A DNA stretch of 64,000 nucleotides from Hermodice carunculata (GCA_964020975.1 OZ026612.1:57559669-57623668); one strand, 5' to 3'. Counted from the first letter of the stretch, positions 11,272 to 23,768 are shown. Numbers and translations: made by a program. The notes: generated by a model from the letters alone, not told the origin.

Positions 11272-14200
11272 CATGACAAGTTTTCTGATTTTCTTTGCCC
11301 CCTGTTCTAAATCGCTCATCTACCCATTCAAATCCTACTTATGAAAGTAAAAGTTTTGGTTACCACTCGGGCAAGTGTTTTGGAAATTTTACTCACCCAG
11401 ATTATATTTGTTTTGTCCTGGGCTAGCTGACATGCAAATTAGTGAGTTTTTTGGGTTCAGCTGTATTGGGTATTCATCTGGTAAGTGATATTTTTCCCAT
11501 GGGTAAACATGAGATGTTTTTTGTTTTTTTTTGAGTGCTGAAGCTTAAAAAGGTATCTGTGGTGTTCCAATGAAGCTGATAGCTGGGACTTTCTGGGAAA
11601 TTCTTTTTCCAATATAGCTGCCACAGATGTATTCTTGTGTTGCAGAAGAAAGAGGAGGAGTGGGCAGTGATGACTGCCCGGCTACAAAACTGAGTCATTT
11701 CATCTGGGTATCTATCACACAAACTTGCCACTTATTGTCTATCACTTATTCCAGGAAACTGCATGTCTACTGAGCCTGAAGATTTGTTCTGAGGAACAAA
11801 TTAGTTTCATTTGAGTATGTGGCCATCAATATCTGTTCTACAGTGTAAGCACAGTATCCTATTTATGGCTCCATTATCAGACAGTACGGAACCTCATCAT
11901 ACTGAGCTGGATACAAAAAGGTTCTCCAGTGCATGGGATGATTACCTACATTCAGCGTGCATTTGTTCTAACTCTTGATGATCTACTGAGGCTATTTATG
12001 TGGCAGTGCAGCAAAATTAGTTGATGTACACTGGGCAGATACCAACATGTACAAATTTACAAATGGCAAAATTTCTGCTTATGGTCCATACAAATAATTT
12101 ATCATCACAGTTGCAAAGGATAGACATAGTGTGTTGGGACACGGTAAAAAGAAGTGGATAGTTTTGTCTTCTTTTTATACAAATTTTGGTACATATGCGA
12201 CTGTCCCTCCTCCTTCCCAACCCTACCCCCCCCCCAAAAAAAAAAAAAATACTAAGAAAGAAGGAGAGGCATACTTGATCCAAGAAAAAATGATTGCATG
12301 TGGACTAGCAACAAAATGCACTGTGACTGTGTTCATGCTATGTCCAGGAAGGGACTACAACTGCGTGTATCGTGGTGTACACATATTTGGGAAGTGGTTT
12401 CACCCACCTGCTTTATACTTTACACCAAGTGGACAGTACAGATGTCCTTTACACATTAATTTTATTCTTAGCTGGGAAACAAAACTACAGATTTATGTGT
12501 AATTGAAATACTCCATGAAGCAGATGCTGTTTACAGCCTTAAGGGACCGATTGTGATACTATATTTACGAATTACAATCCTGTATTCCAGTGCCAGCTTC
12601 ATGTTGTATTCATTGCCAATTCAATCCAGTGAAATATTCTTAATGCTTGTTGCTTAATAGCAGTAATTGAAGCAAAGTGGAGATGCGTGGCAAGAGGAGC
12701 TATTTAGCCAATTATAATTTGGAAAGCTGACATAAGCAGGCTGCTGTTGGATGAAAGCTGGCGGGTGGGACGGGGACAACAGAAAGCCATTAACCTTAAA
12801 TGCAACCTTGTAATATCAGTTTATCCTGGCAACCATCAGCTGAAATGGTGCAATGTTTGTGTCCTCCAAGATGACTTTTTTTTTATCTCCTGTCTCCTGT
12901 ATTTTGATGGGATTCAAAGGAAAGCATTCATCAGGAGAGATGCTCTGCTGTCATGAGGAAAAGATCTTTGACATTTTAACAAAGGTTGAAAAAAAATATA
13001 TAGCAAAGCTGTAGTCATATTAACCAGTATAGATTTGTCTTGTGCTATTTTCAGGGTAAAGCAAGTTCAATGATATGCAGAGAAAATAGATTAATTTGAC
13101 AAATTCAAATTTGACAGCTGTACTAGTGAATAGAAATGTGTGCATTTTTTATTTCATTTTTCTTTCTTTTTTTTTTTTTGATTGCACATGTCACAAGGGG
13201 AAATAGCCTTATGTATATATGAACTACGTAATTGACTCTTGTATGTGCATATTTGTCTTGCTCATGATGGTTTCAGTGTCTGATATCATTCAAAGGGGCT
13301 GGAATTTTTTACTGTGCAGGCAGTTAATCATGTTAGTTTTTGTGAAAAATGGATGGGACCAGTATGGCATTAACCACAGCTGTTTATACTTTCTTGATAT
13401 GTCTATAGTATTTGGGGGGTGGGGGGTCTTTCTTAAATAATCACCTGGCAACATATTGAACAATTTTTCTTTTCTGCACCATGTGTCATTTCTGGATCCA
13501 TGTTTTTGCCTCATACTACAGCTGTTGAGTTCCAAGAGGTGTAAGTACGGGTGATGGTGATGGATTAGTATTTGGTTGGCTATGGCTAGCATATGAAGAA
13601 GCAAGGTGTGCATCAGTCTAGCAGAAATCCACAAATTAGAAGTTCAAGCATGCCTTCACAAAGAGTACAAGAAAATATTCTCTCTGTCTCTGGATAAACA
13701 GCATGACTGATAAAAACCTATGCCATTTTCATATAAAAACAGTCCATTTTTTCTACACTTTAGCAGTTGTTTTTTTTCCCAGCTGCTATCAGCTGAAGAC
13801 ACAGGGTAAATCCATGTATGACCTCATTATAGTTCTGATACCACATTCTGCCAGGTCACCAGGATTGAAAACCTGTCAAAGATTAACTTTTTTCTTGTTC
13901 AAGGAAGACCGAGTCAACAGCTTTTGATTTATGGGGATTGGGCACTGCTGAGTCGTATGCTCTAAGGAAAGTAGATGTTTTGTGCTGGAAAGGGTTAACT
14001 CTAGTTGTTGGTGGTGGTGGTGGTGGTATTTACCTTGCCAGCAAACGCAAAAATTTTTTGAGTGCAGACTAGATGTGTTGCTGTTTCAATGACAGTTCTG
14101 TCAACAAGGTACACTGTATTCAGGTTTGATGTCAGATATGTCCAAAATTTCACAAGAACCACATTTTTATTTGAAACACGAGTGTCTGGACAGCAATTTT

Positions 14201-15120
14201 GAATGTTGGGCAGCACCATTAGTGCCAACAGATACTCTAAAGCCTTGCAGTCAAAGGAGTATAGAGGTTGATTGTGTCAGGAATGCATACACCTGTCATA
14301 TCTGGTCCAGAAGTGACGTCACTCTGCCCAGATGGACGTGACCTCAAGGCTGACTCTGCAACTTTCCCGAATGACAGGCCCTTCCTGCTCTTTTGCCAAA
14401 TGTTCGCAACACAGCCACTCTTGTGATATCTGCAACAACAGATCTTTCGTACTTGTGTAAATTTAGTTTCAAAAAGAATAAACAATGAAGGTGGTATTGA
14501 TGAAAGGTGTTAGTGATGCAAAACAAGCCAGATGACTGTCAAGCAAATACTTGTGTGACATGGTATAGTGAAGCTTTTTTTAAGAGCAGGCTTCTTTTTC
14601 ATCGAGAGCAAGTGTACAAATGTCACTTGCTAATATCCTACGCAACTGTTGTCCCACATTTCCGTTGAAAGAAATGTTCTTTTATGTGTTAGAGAAGGTA
14701 CCTAGCCACACAGTTGATACAGGTGTTAAGACCCCCCAGTCTAGTCCTGTCTGCTGAAGCCAGCTTTTAAGCCAGTAGGTGTAGGTGCAAAAACAACCAA
14801 GGATCAAGAAAGCTTTGTGAGCTCTGACCTCTTGCGCTAATAAGACTGTCTTCTAGAGGATCTGTCTCTCTCTGATATCACAGCAGACAGCTTGGTTTTA
14901 TGTGGGCTAGCAGTAAAGCTACAAAGGCTTTTAATCCTATTACAGTCTACCAGTGGAGTTCTTTGGAGACAGAACCAGAACTCAGTAAATGTATTTATGT
15001 CTCACACTCACAGCAGGCAATACTAAAAGTACTTGTAGCAAATTTGCATCCAAGAGATGAGTGGATTGTGCAGAAGAAGCATTGCAGAGACTGTGTGCTG
15101 TCTGGCATGTAGCACCCATA
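11272..15120. other. Unannotated stretch
   Basis: Nothing here supports a gene. Minor features are homopolymers (A-run near 12237, T-run near 13169), a GGT/GGTGGT trinucleotide run near 14010, and GGGTTAA at 13990 resembling a MITE end without a partner. Confidence 0.35.
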
Positions 15121-15359
15121 TTAACCCTTTCCCCCTTGAATTAAGACTGAGTCAACAGCTTTCCTTGGCATGGGTGGGGCACTTAGTGCCCAACCCATGC
15201 CAAAAAAGCTGTTGACCTGGGGCATGTGATCTTGATAAGTCCCATATACATTTCTCAGTCAAATTGTTTTTCATAACTGTTGAAATTAGTTGAAAACACT
15301 GAAGCAGACGACATTTGACCACCAGCCGGTTTTTGTTGGTTTGAGGGGGAAAGGGTTAA
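15121..15359 (+). mobile_element. Family-1 piggyBac-type MITE, 239 bp
   Basis: It begins TTAACCCTTTCCCCCTTGAA and ends TTGAGGGGGAAAGGGTTAA, so TTAA duplications flank near-perfect inverted ends that start CCCTTTCCCCCT. An internal inverted repeat is centred near 15180, with arms around CAGCTTTCCTTGGCATGGG and its complement, meeting at GGGCACTTAGTGCCC. It has no coding capacity and must rely on an autonomous piggyBac-like transposase elsewhere. Confidence 0.85.
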
Positions 15360-15727
15360 GAGAGTAAAAGATTTGTGAACTAATGACATTGAACTGGTAA
15401 TCGGTCCATGTTCTGCATAATTTATTCCAGTGTACAGCAGCACCAAGGTCAGGCCTGGATGACACCCCAAACTGAAAGGTGCCAGGGGTATTACTTTACC
15501 CTAAGTGTGGCACCTGATAATGTCCAGCCATTAAAGCAACTTGGCATTCAAGTATATTATCATTGAGCATTAGGTTTCTTATTGTTGCTGAATTTCACTG
15601 AATTATATTAGCAGATTGAACCCACTAACAGAAAATCAATTTCTGCTCATCCCTAACCTGGCACAGCAGGGACCAAGACCTAGGACATTGACCTGCCAGA
15701 CAGAACTGCCAATTGGCAAACTGCAAA

Positions 15728-15924
15728 TTAACTCTTTCAATGCCAAATATTGGACGGAGTCAATAGCGGTTGACCTGGGATATTCTCTTTGGAACTGTAG
15801 GCATACTGGTACTTGAATGAAAGGTCATTTTATGAGGAATATGAATCTGGGATCCTTGTGATAATTCAGACTACTTTGACTCAAGTAGATTGACTTAAGA
15901 TGTAATTAGCACTGAAAGAGTTAA
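15728..15924 (+). mobile_element. Family-2 piggyBac-type MITE, 197 bp
   Basis: TTAACTCTTTCAATGCC at the left and GCACTGAAAGAGTTAA at the right give TTAA-flanked inverted ends. Inner words GAACTGTAGGCAT and AATATGAATCTGG recur in the copies at 22958 and 51714. It is related in design to family 1 but has different termini. Confidence 0.8.
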
Positions 15925-16279
15925 CTCTTGCTGTCCCAGCTTTGTACAGCTTCATATGTATACCCATTTGACCTTTCCCAGGTGTCACACATGGTGCAAA
16001 GAAGAGTCTGAGAGGCAACTTTCATCTTGTGTGCTTGTGTGCTTAGATGCGGAAATATTCTGTGTGGGGTGGGCAATGGTAAATTTTTCCCCTTCGTAGA
16101 CATGTCACAGGATACAAAACACAGTTTGTTGGAATGATGTGCAGGGAATTGCTTCATTTTCATATTTAAGCAGCAAATTCAACAGAGCTCCTTCCTGCCT
16201 TTGGCTCCAGGTTTTCCAAACTTTCCCAGTCAACCTTCAAAATATTTTTGCTTTCCCGTTAAAATCCATGCAGCTGGCA

Positions 16280-16297
16280 AAAAAAATAAAATAAAAT

Positions 16298-16388
<91 letters not shown>
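16280..16388. repeat. (AAAAT)n then (TA)n microsatellite
   Basis: A short AAAAT run precedes a pure TA tract of roughly 87 bp (about 16302-16388). An A/T-rich run of TAAATAAA and GAATGAAT words continues to 16440. It is likely to be length-variable and to form cruciforms under torsional stress. Confidence 0.95.
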
Positions 16389-16392
<4 letters not shown>

Positions 16393-16629
16393 TAGATAAA
16401 TTAAAAAAATTAAAATAAATAAATGAATGAATGAATTAATGAAACTGTATGTTACATTTAATTGGACACCATCAGATGTACCAGTAAATATTCATTGACA
16501 AGACCAGCAACATGTGCAGTGAAAAATGACAACACAATGGGAAAACTAGAAAAGAAGATTTGCTTCAAAGCAAAAAGTTGAAATATTAAATGCTACAACT
16601 TTTGTCCTTTGGTGCTTCACATTACATGA

Positions 16630-17075
16630 AGTTTATGGCTGGATACAAATTTCAAAGTCCAAATGACCTTGACCTTTGACCTATACAGGTCCAATGTAAA
16701 TTGCAAAAATGTAAAGTGTTACAATACCCACAATTTAAACCCAACATGAACCAAATTAGATGTAAATTGACCAAGTTATGGCATGATGAAACTTTCAAAG
16801 GGCCAAATGACTTTGACCTTTGCCTTTTTGAGGTTACATGTTCTTACAAAAATGTGCAGTGTTGCAATACCTACAATTTGAGTCCAACATGATTAGAATT
16901 GGATGGAAATTGGCCGAGTTATGGGTGGATGAGACTTTCAAAGGTCCAAATGACATTGACCTTTGACCTTTAGAGGTCACATGTAGTTTCAAAATTGTGC
17001 AGTGTTACAATAGCTACAATTTTAGCCCAACATGATCAAAATTGGATAAAAATTGACTAAGTTATGGCTAGAAGA
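16630..17075 (+). repeat. ~144-bp tandem repeat, about 3 copies
   Basis: Anchor text AGTTATGG at about 16772, 16918 and 17062 (with a related ATGGCTGGATAC at 16635) gives a period of about 144 bp. Each unit contains CAAATGAC(C/T)TTGACCTTTG followed by a phrase about 'tacaatacc(t/c)acaattt' and CCAACATGA. The units are diverged; a short open frame inside is a by-product. Confidence 0.8.
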
Positions 17076-17470
17076 AAGTCACCATTGAAAGTAGCCTTTG
17101 ACCTTGAAAGGACCTCTACCTGAAGTGAACCTTGAACTTTAAAATGACATTTTGTCCTAAAATTGAGCTCTGACCTTGACATGACTTTTGACCTTGACCT
17201 GACCTTGACGTTTGAGATGACCTTTGCCTTGCTATGATCGAACTCCTATTCACTCGGAACCTCATCTACTATAGTATGTAAGATATTGAAGATTGAAAAC
17301 TTAAATTAGCCTTCATGTGCATAATTTTGAAAAGCATGACCTCTTGTGATAAGAAGGTGAGATTTCATCTATAGAAGTATAATTGTGCCAAGTTTGGAGT
17401 TTCTACATATAATACTTTTCATATGAAATGTCGGACAAATTTGCCTGTAAAGAAAGAAAGAAATAAAGAA
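17076..17470. repeat. TGACCT-rich repeat remnant with AAAG-type tail
   Basis: Between 17095 and 17235 there are about ten TGACCT-like words, several head-to-tail. The segment ends near 17440-17470 with AAAGAAAGAAAGAAATAAAG, which resembles a retroposon or repeat tail. No coding sequence is seen. Confidence 0.45.
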
Positions 17471-18920
17471 TTCCTAGAAAAACAATATGTCTGTGTTGGC
17501 ACACAGATATAACAAACCAGAAGGAGATAAGCAGTCAGGAGACTGGCAGAGTGCCTGGGGGGAGCATGAGGAATGCTCCACCCAGGAGTGAAGAATCCCA
17601 ATATTTTTATATTGCCATATACATGTATGTATAGGCCATGCATAAAATAGTTATCAAAATTTGTCCTACCCCCTTCATCATTCATGCAGATCTGACCTAA
17701 AAATGTAATTCTGTTAGCCAATCATGAAGAAACCATTGGACTGCCAAAGGGAGATTTTTCAACATTATAAATGATCTGAACTCTTCATGTGTATTTGAAT
17801 TTGGTTGTGCTGACCAATCAGAAAAGACCATTAGGCTATTAACAATAAAGCTTCATAGCATCACAATACTATCTGCATGTGCTTGTACTCTTATAAATCC
17901 TGGCTCTGCTAAGGGTAAGACCATAAGGAAGGGCAATTGCTAACATGAAAGTAAAATGCACCCCCTGTTGGCATGGCCATATACCTGATGCCTACATGTA
18001 TTTCTTATTAACCTGACCATGGCACCAAAGTGCAGGTGCTCTGAGTGTTCAGGCCTCTCACCTTTCCTGAACGCAGTCTTACAATTTACTCTCTGTGTTT
18101 CCACTTACAGCAAACAATTGGCTTTTGTCAGTTTGAATAGAGATAAGACGGAAAGAGTGGGCTTTGTGACCTTACTGCAGGGCACTCTATGTTAAATTGG
18201 CATGAACAGAAACAGTCTGAAGATACACTGGTTGGAATGTCATAAGGTGAAACCACCTCCTCCTCCTCCTCCTCCTCCTCCTCCTCCTCCTCCTCCTCCT
18301 CCTCCTCCTCCTCCTCCTCCTCCTCGGTCTGTATCCACCATTGTTAGGGGCTGTACATGCGCAAGTCACCAAGTGGGAGTAGAGGAGAACCGAGTTCTCA
18401 ACGTCGCCTGTGCAACATAAGTTCTTTGTTCTACTGCAAAATAACTCTCACATAAGCTTGCGTTCATGAAATGAACGTTTAAGTAATGAAAGCTAACACT
18501 GTCTCAAACCGCAAAAATGAGACACTCTCTTTTGAACCAAACTAAGGCCACTGACAATATAGCAGCCTAAAGAGATAAACTGATGTATTAGGTCAAGGCC
18601 GGAGGTCAGCTGCCTGTAAAGATGATGCTGCAGTGGCCCCGGACTGTGAAGAGCACAGTCAGAAAAGATTCAGGTGGTATTAATCTTTGGAGAGACACAT
18701 CCTAAGAGATTAAGTACCCATTAGTGTTCTAGAGTGAGTATTATTAATAAATATGAAAATTAAGTTAAATTTTCCATATTTGGTAACTGGGAATTATCAA
18801 GCAGAATATTATAACCTTTTATTGCCCATGTCTGAAGTGGCCACTGTAATTCCTGTATTGTTATGCTGGTCACTTTGCCACTTATAATGGCATCAATTCT
18901 TGTGAATTTATGAGTAGATC
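17471..18920. other. Unannotated stretch with a (TCC)n microsatellite
   Basis: No supported gene. The only strong feature is a pure TCC/GGA trinucleotide tract of about 70 bp at 18256-18325, which creates artefactual poly-proline and poly-arginine frames. Confidence 0.5.
18256..18325. repeat. (TCC)n microsatellite
   Basis: Uninterrupted TCC repeat of about 23 units: a polypurine/polypyrimidine tract. Confidence 0.97.
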
Positions 18921-20910
18921 TTTTAGCTCAGCTGAGTTGTCTGTCAGCTGAGCTTATACGTTGGTCCTTCTTCCTTCCGTCCAAGCATGAAATGACAAAG
19001 TGTAGTCCTCAAAGTGTTTAGAGTGGTAAGAGGGAAAGTACCTAGGGTAAAGTATACTTAACCCACCTAGAGAATTTTCTCTGGTCCGTCTTTAGTCAGA
19101 AAACCATGACCATACTCACTTTTTGCTGGATTTCTTTCATTTACAATCATCATCCAGTATTGTGGAAGATGTGGCTTCCAGCTAATACTTTAGTACACTT
19201 TACCTCATAACACCTCTAGTCAAGTTTATGGTGCTAAAAATGTATTACTAGTTACCTGTTTATACCAGTGTTAGTATGGTGGAATAGTGCATGAAGCTTT
19301 TAAGTTTCAAAGGAGATGTCTGTCTGTCGTCCATCATCCGTTGTCCATACACAATTCACATTTTCGACTTCTCCAAAACTGCATGCCAGATTCGCTTTAA
19401 ACTTGGTGGGAATGTACCCTTGGTAGGCCTCAACCAAGGGTGTTCAATTGGTCATGCCCCAGTGATTTGTGTATTATTTTATGAATTTCTTTGTTCCTTT
19501 TTGGTGCAAATCTTAAAAAATCATCTTCTTTGTAACCGCTCACCCAATAGGAGATATGCATATTAATTTCCCGCTACAACTGCATACCTGATTGCCTAGT
19601 CACGCTTGACGGGATATGGCAAGATACAGGTCAGTGCCTGTTGGGACAAGCGGGATATTCCAAAAATTTTGAAATAAAGAATATTTATTTAAGGCAAATG
19701 GAAATTTTCTTTATATATGGCTCGTGAAGTACTAGATGAATACCAGTGAAGCATTTGTGAACATAAATTTTTCAATAAACTCATATTTTGTGAGAAATGA
19801 ACATATGGCCCTGTCTGTGACAGGGATGTGACCTGCACGTCCCTCGTGATCGCCTGGCGTCAAACCTGTGCTTTGTGGCAGGAAATTAATATGCATACGG
19901 CATATTGCTTTGACATCACACAGGAACACTTCTAGGGACTCCTAGTTCCTAATTTGTTCACCAGGTGGTGTTGCAAATTTTGTGTAATTTTTTTTTTTTT
20001 GTTGTGTGTGTTTTTGCTATTTTCAACTTCTCCAGAACGGTCACTCAGATTAAGGTGAAACTTGGTGCATGTGTTCCTTGTGGAAGAGTCAGTCAAAGTT
20101 GTACACTAGGTGGCATTGCTTCGGATTTCTGATTTTTAACAATTTTTTTCAATTCGGGTACTTATCGATAAATGCACCTTTCCTATTGATTACTATGCAA
20201 GTCCTTGGGCATTCTGATGCCAATTCACATTTTGGACTTCTCTGAAGAAACTGTGAATCATATTGTCTTCAAGCTTTATGGCAATGTACCTTGGGTGAGT
20301 CTCTACAAGTTGTTCAAGTACTTATGCTCCAATGATTTTTGGATTTTCTAAAATCTTGAAAATCTTCAAAAAAAAAAAGTTTTAATAGGAAAGTTTAACA
20401 TGGGAATATGTCATAGTTATAACATAAATAAGTTTTGCCAGATTTGTGTCCAACTTGGTAGGGATGTACCTTTTATATGTAATTGTGTACCTATTTTGTG
20501 CAAGTGGTCATGCGCCAGTGATTTTTGGACCTTGACCTCATTCCCATGGTCACAGGACAATTGACATGAAATTTACTGTTCACCTGATAACTTCAGATCC
20601 GTTTTGAGTTAGGACCTTGATGTCGCACATATTAATGTTTCTCTACAAAGGCATGCTTAGACAACATGGGTGACCTTGACCTCATTTCTGGGATTACATT
20701 GCCACACACATGGATTTTACTCTTCACTATAACTTGAGAACTACTTGAACTGGGACCTTGATGTTGCACATGTTAGGGTTCTTCCATAAAGGTCAGACTT
20801 TCTCCGTACATGGGTGCGTGACCTTGATCCTATCCCAAGTTCACAGAGCCACAAGTGTGATGAATCTCAAGGGCAGCTGAGCATGGGCTGTTCCCACAGC
20901 CATCTTGTTT
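18921..20910 (+). repeat. Palindrome-headed repeat family A, copy 2 (mosaic)
   Basis: It starts TTTTAGCTCAGCTGAGTTGTCTGTCAGCTGAGC, a near-palindrome, and ends GAGCATGGGCTGTTCCCACAGCCATCTTGTT. Type-X units begin near 19363 and 20226 and a type-Y unit near 20025. A CTCF-like word with CpG decay (CACCAGGTGGTGTTGC) sits at 19959. Between about 18990 and 19312 is a segment not found in copies 1 and 4; about 185 bp of it matches family C copy 2 at 53755-53945. The tail (20530-20860) has TGACCTTGACCTCAT words also present in copy 4. Confidence 0.8.
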
Positions 20911-22174
20911 TGGTGTATGTGTCCCATATTGATATAACAAAAATTTAATTGAACCATATGTAAAATAGATCTACAAAGTATCAGGTGCGATTGGTACAGA
21001 ATTGGGGGTGGGAGAAATGACTACAAACAACACATAAATGTAAGAACAGTCAGTATTGACAGGACCAGCTAGCTAACAATCCAACTTGGGCAATTTTGTC
21101 ATTGGATGCAGAGAAATTTGCCAAGCTTATGACATGACAATGTGGAAGCCACCAAGTGTGTGGACCATAAATGGTAGATCAGCCGTGGCTGTAGCAGAGA
21201 GTAATCATACCAGGGGACAGTCTTTCTGCAATACTGGCAGACTTCTTGATCTCATTTTTCCCCAGGGTAGGAAGATCAAATTGTAGAGTGGCCAAGTTTC
21301 CCCAGCAGGACGTGAATAAATCTGTGGGTATAAGTATTTCATAGGAGAAAAATGTTGGTTGAGGGCAGTGTGTGCACTGGTGGTGGAGTGGTTATTGATA
21401 TTTTATACATGACTTTAGGTGTCAGCCATCATGGAACATCAATGCATGTTGCATGTCTGCTGTCTCTGTTGCTGAGGAATGGTGCCACGATTGCATGTAG
21501 TATGAGAGAGATGGTGGCATCTTTGGAGTGGCTTCTCTATCTCAAGGTTAAGTGACACTTATTAAGAAGCTTTGTTCTATCCGTGAAAACAGTCCTCTGG
21601 ATGAAACGGGAGAACAAAGTGTGGGAAATGCAAGTGGTGGTTAGCACACAAAAATCTCCTCCTGTAGCACTGTGCTCAACTGGAATGAGCTCTCATCATT
21701 TACTAGTATTTCTAATTCATTTAGTGGAAGACCCCAGCTCCGTGCCTGGAGGCCCAATCAGACAAACAGGAAAGTAATAATGAGAACAAGAAAGTTAAGT
21801 GTTGGTAATTAAGATACCCACCTAAGATTACAAATGCGCTCTCCTTGAATTGAAACCTTAGGTAACACACTTAATAGCTCATATTTCTGAAATTTAATGA
21901 CATGTTCATCAAAGAGCATCTGAGATTCTGTTCCCATGTGCACAGCTTAGTACGGAAGGCTTATGCGTCACACGCTCTTTATTTCTGGGAACTTGTGACC
22001 CTCAGCTGAGATGGCGAAGAAGAGTCTGTTACTTGTGGGTCAGTGACAGGATTGCTTCATATGGGGAGGCAGCATTTATGCCATTTTCGCAGTGAAATGT
22101 TCCTTGCATCCTAATTGATATGTTGGTCCAAGATGGTGAACGGCACTCATAACATGGAGTATCTTCTCTGTGTC
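20911..22174. other. Unannotated stretch
   Basis: No supported gene. Three short neighbouring frames (21086-21286, 21352-21555, 21583-21777) have no recognisable domain and no clear splice framework. Confidence 0.35.
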
Positions 22175-22515
22175 ATGATTATGGATACTGTTCATAAATC
22201 TGGTCTACTTCATGACCACGGATACTGCTTTTTGTCTGCTTTATATATTCATGGACACTGCTCATGATGTGCTGTATTCCCTGATCATGGATACTGTTAA
22301 TAATCTACTTTATTTCATAAATGGACACCACTCATAATCTGCACAAGTTCATGATCATGAATACTGTCCGTCATTGGTTTTATTCCATTATCATTAAAAT
22401 CGTTGAAAATCCACCACATCTCATAATTGTGGATGTGACTCATAATGATAATGTATACTACTCATAATGATAATGTATACTACTCATAATGATAATGTAT
22501 ACTACTCATAATCTG
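22175..22515. repeat. Diverged tandem repeat ending in a 22-bp x3 array
   Basis: Words such as CATGATCATGGATACTG and TCATAATCTG(C/A) recur irregularly from 22175. At 22441-22509 three almost identical 22-bp units (CATAATGATAATGTATACTA plus CT) lie head to tail, probably a recent local amplification of the older array. Confidence 0.75.
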
Positions 22516-22957
22516 TTTGTCTGTTTATGTAAATACTTCAGACATAAACACTTACTGGACAGAAAACATGCAAAAAAGCATATGAAAATTGCTGACTAGC
22601 TGAATACATCGTAGTTCTAAAAACAGCTTACAATTTTCTCCATTTCCTGGGTGGAGTGCAGATTGCAGAAAGCCAGGTCTGTTTATCAGATATTTAACCA
22701 TGCATATCCATCTGAAGTATGACAGACTTATCCATTTGAGGACATGGATGACAGATACATGTATATTGTGTTCAGCAAATATGAACTTGCATGCCTCTAT
22801 GCTTCAGTGTACTCATCTCTGCTTTCCAGGTTTAAAAAAAAAAGCTTATTTTCAATGCTCATGTGAGCATTTGTTGAACCAGGGTATTCATTGCAGTTGA
22901 ACTCCAACTTGCAGCCAATAATTCAAAAAGAGAAACCTGCTCCACAGGATTAATCAC

Positions 22958-23185
22958 TTAACTCTTTCAGGGCCAAGTTTTGAATTGCATCAACAGCTTT
23001 CCTTGGCATGCTTTGGGCACAGTGCACCCAAAAGCGTGCCAAGGATAGCTGTTGATCCAGACCATTATATTGTCTGGAACTGCAGGCATGCTGGGACTTG
23101 AATGAAAAGTCTTTTCACCAGAAATATGAATCTGGCATCCATGAGTAGTTTGACTTAAGTCTCAATTGGCATTGAAAGGAGTTAA
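22958..23185 (+). mobile_element. Family-2 piggyBac-type MITE, 228 bp
   Basis: The TTAACTCTTTCAGGGCC left end and CATTGAAAGGAGTTAA right end are inverted and TTAA-flanked. An internal palindrome (CAGCTTTCCTTGGCATGC ... GCGTGCCAAGGATAGCTG) is shared in design with family 1, and CTGCAGGCATGCTGGGACTT with other family-2 copies. It thus links the two families. Confidence 0.8.
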
Positions 23186-23675
23186 CCTATGCAGGTTACA
23201 GTGCATGCTGAATACAATGGTTGTGTTGCCAGGGCTTCCACATAGTAATTGTGGAAGATGACATAATGTAGGAATGGAGTTTAAATGAAAAAAACAAAAA
23301 AACAAAAAACTGTTAACCATGTGCTGTACATTGAAGGTATTCAGCCCATAATTGGCCAAGATGGTGTTCTTTGACACCCAGGGTTCAGCTAGTCAGGAAG
23401 ATTTCACAGGACACAGCAAAGCAACAAAATATGTCATTGACATTGGGGCAACAGTGTTGTAGAGCCTTCTAATATTGGCCTCATAACAGTGCAAAGGTGA
23501 CCATCAGATGATATAAATATTTCAAAATAGAGTTGATCCACTTTGGGTGCCTAGACCCCACTCTGTGCAGAAGTGGAATGGCTAATGTATGAAATGTACA
23601 TGTGTATTCATGATATTTGGGACTTAACCATTCCCTGCTGAAAATGGCTGGACCAAATTTTATGTATTGTATGTT

Positions 23676-23768
23676 CGGAATGAGCAGGACTCGAACCTGC
23701 AACCTTTGGCACCAGTGGCCCAGCTGAAATGGGAAACGCACATATCCACTGGACCAAATCCTCATTCT
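23676..23768 (-). tRNA. Class-II tRNA-like sequence (tRNA pseudogene or SINE head)
   Basis: Read on the minus strand, the T arm is perfect: GCAGG, loop TTCGAGT, CCTGC (23684-23700), with a B-box match GGTTCGAGTCC. The 3' acceptor arm TCATTCC pairs with AGAATGA at the 5' side except for the first pair. An A-box-like TGGTCCAGTGG is present. A CCCA/TGGG anticodon stem closes a seven-base loop TTTCAGC, which would place UCA as the anticodon. A TGG..CCA hairpin forms a long variable arm as in Ser/Leu/Sec tRNAs. No T-run terminator follows, and the D arm and first acceptor pair are imperfect, so a relic or SINE head is more likely than an active gene. Confidence 0.5.

Noticed and set aside
18187-18420. 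Poly-proline / poly-arginine open frames
   Set aside because: Produced by the (TCC)n microsatellite.
22441-22509. CRISPR-like array
   Set aside because: Head-to-tail 22-bp units without variable spacers in a eukaryotic sequence; an ordinary tandem repeat.
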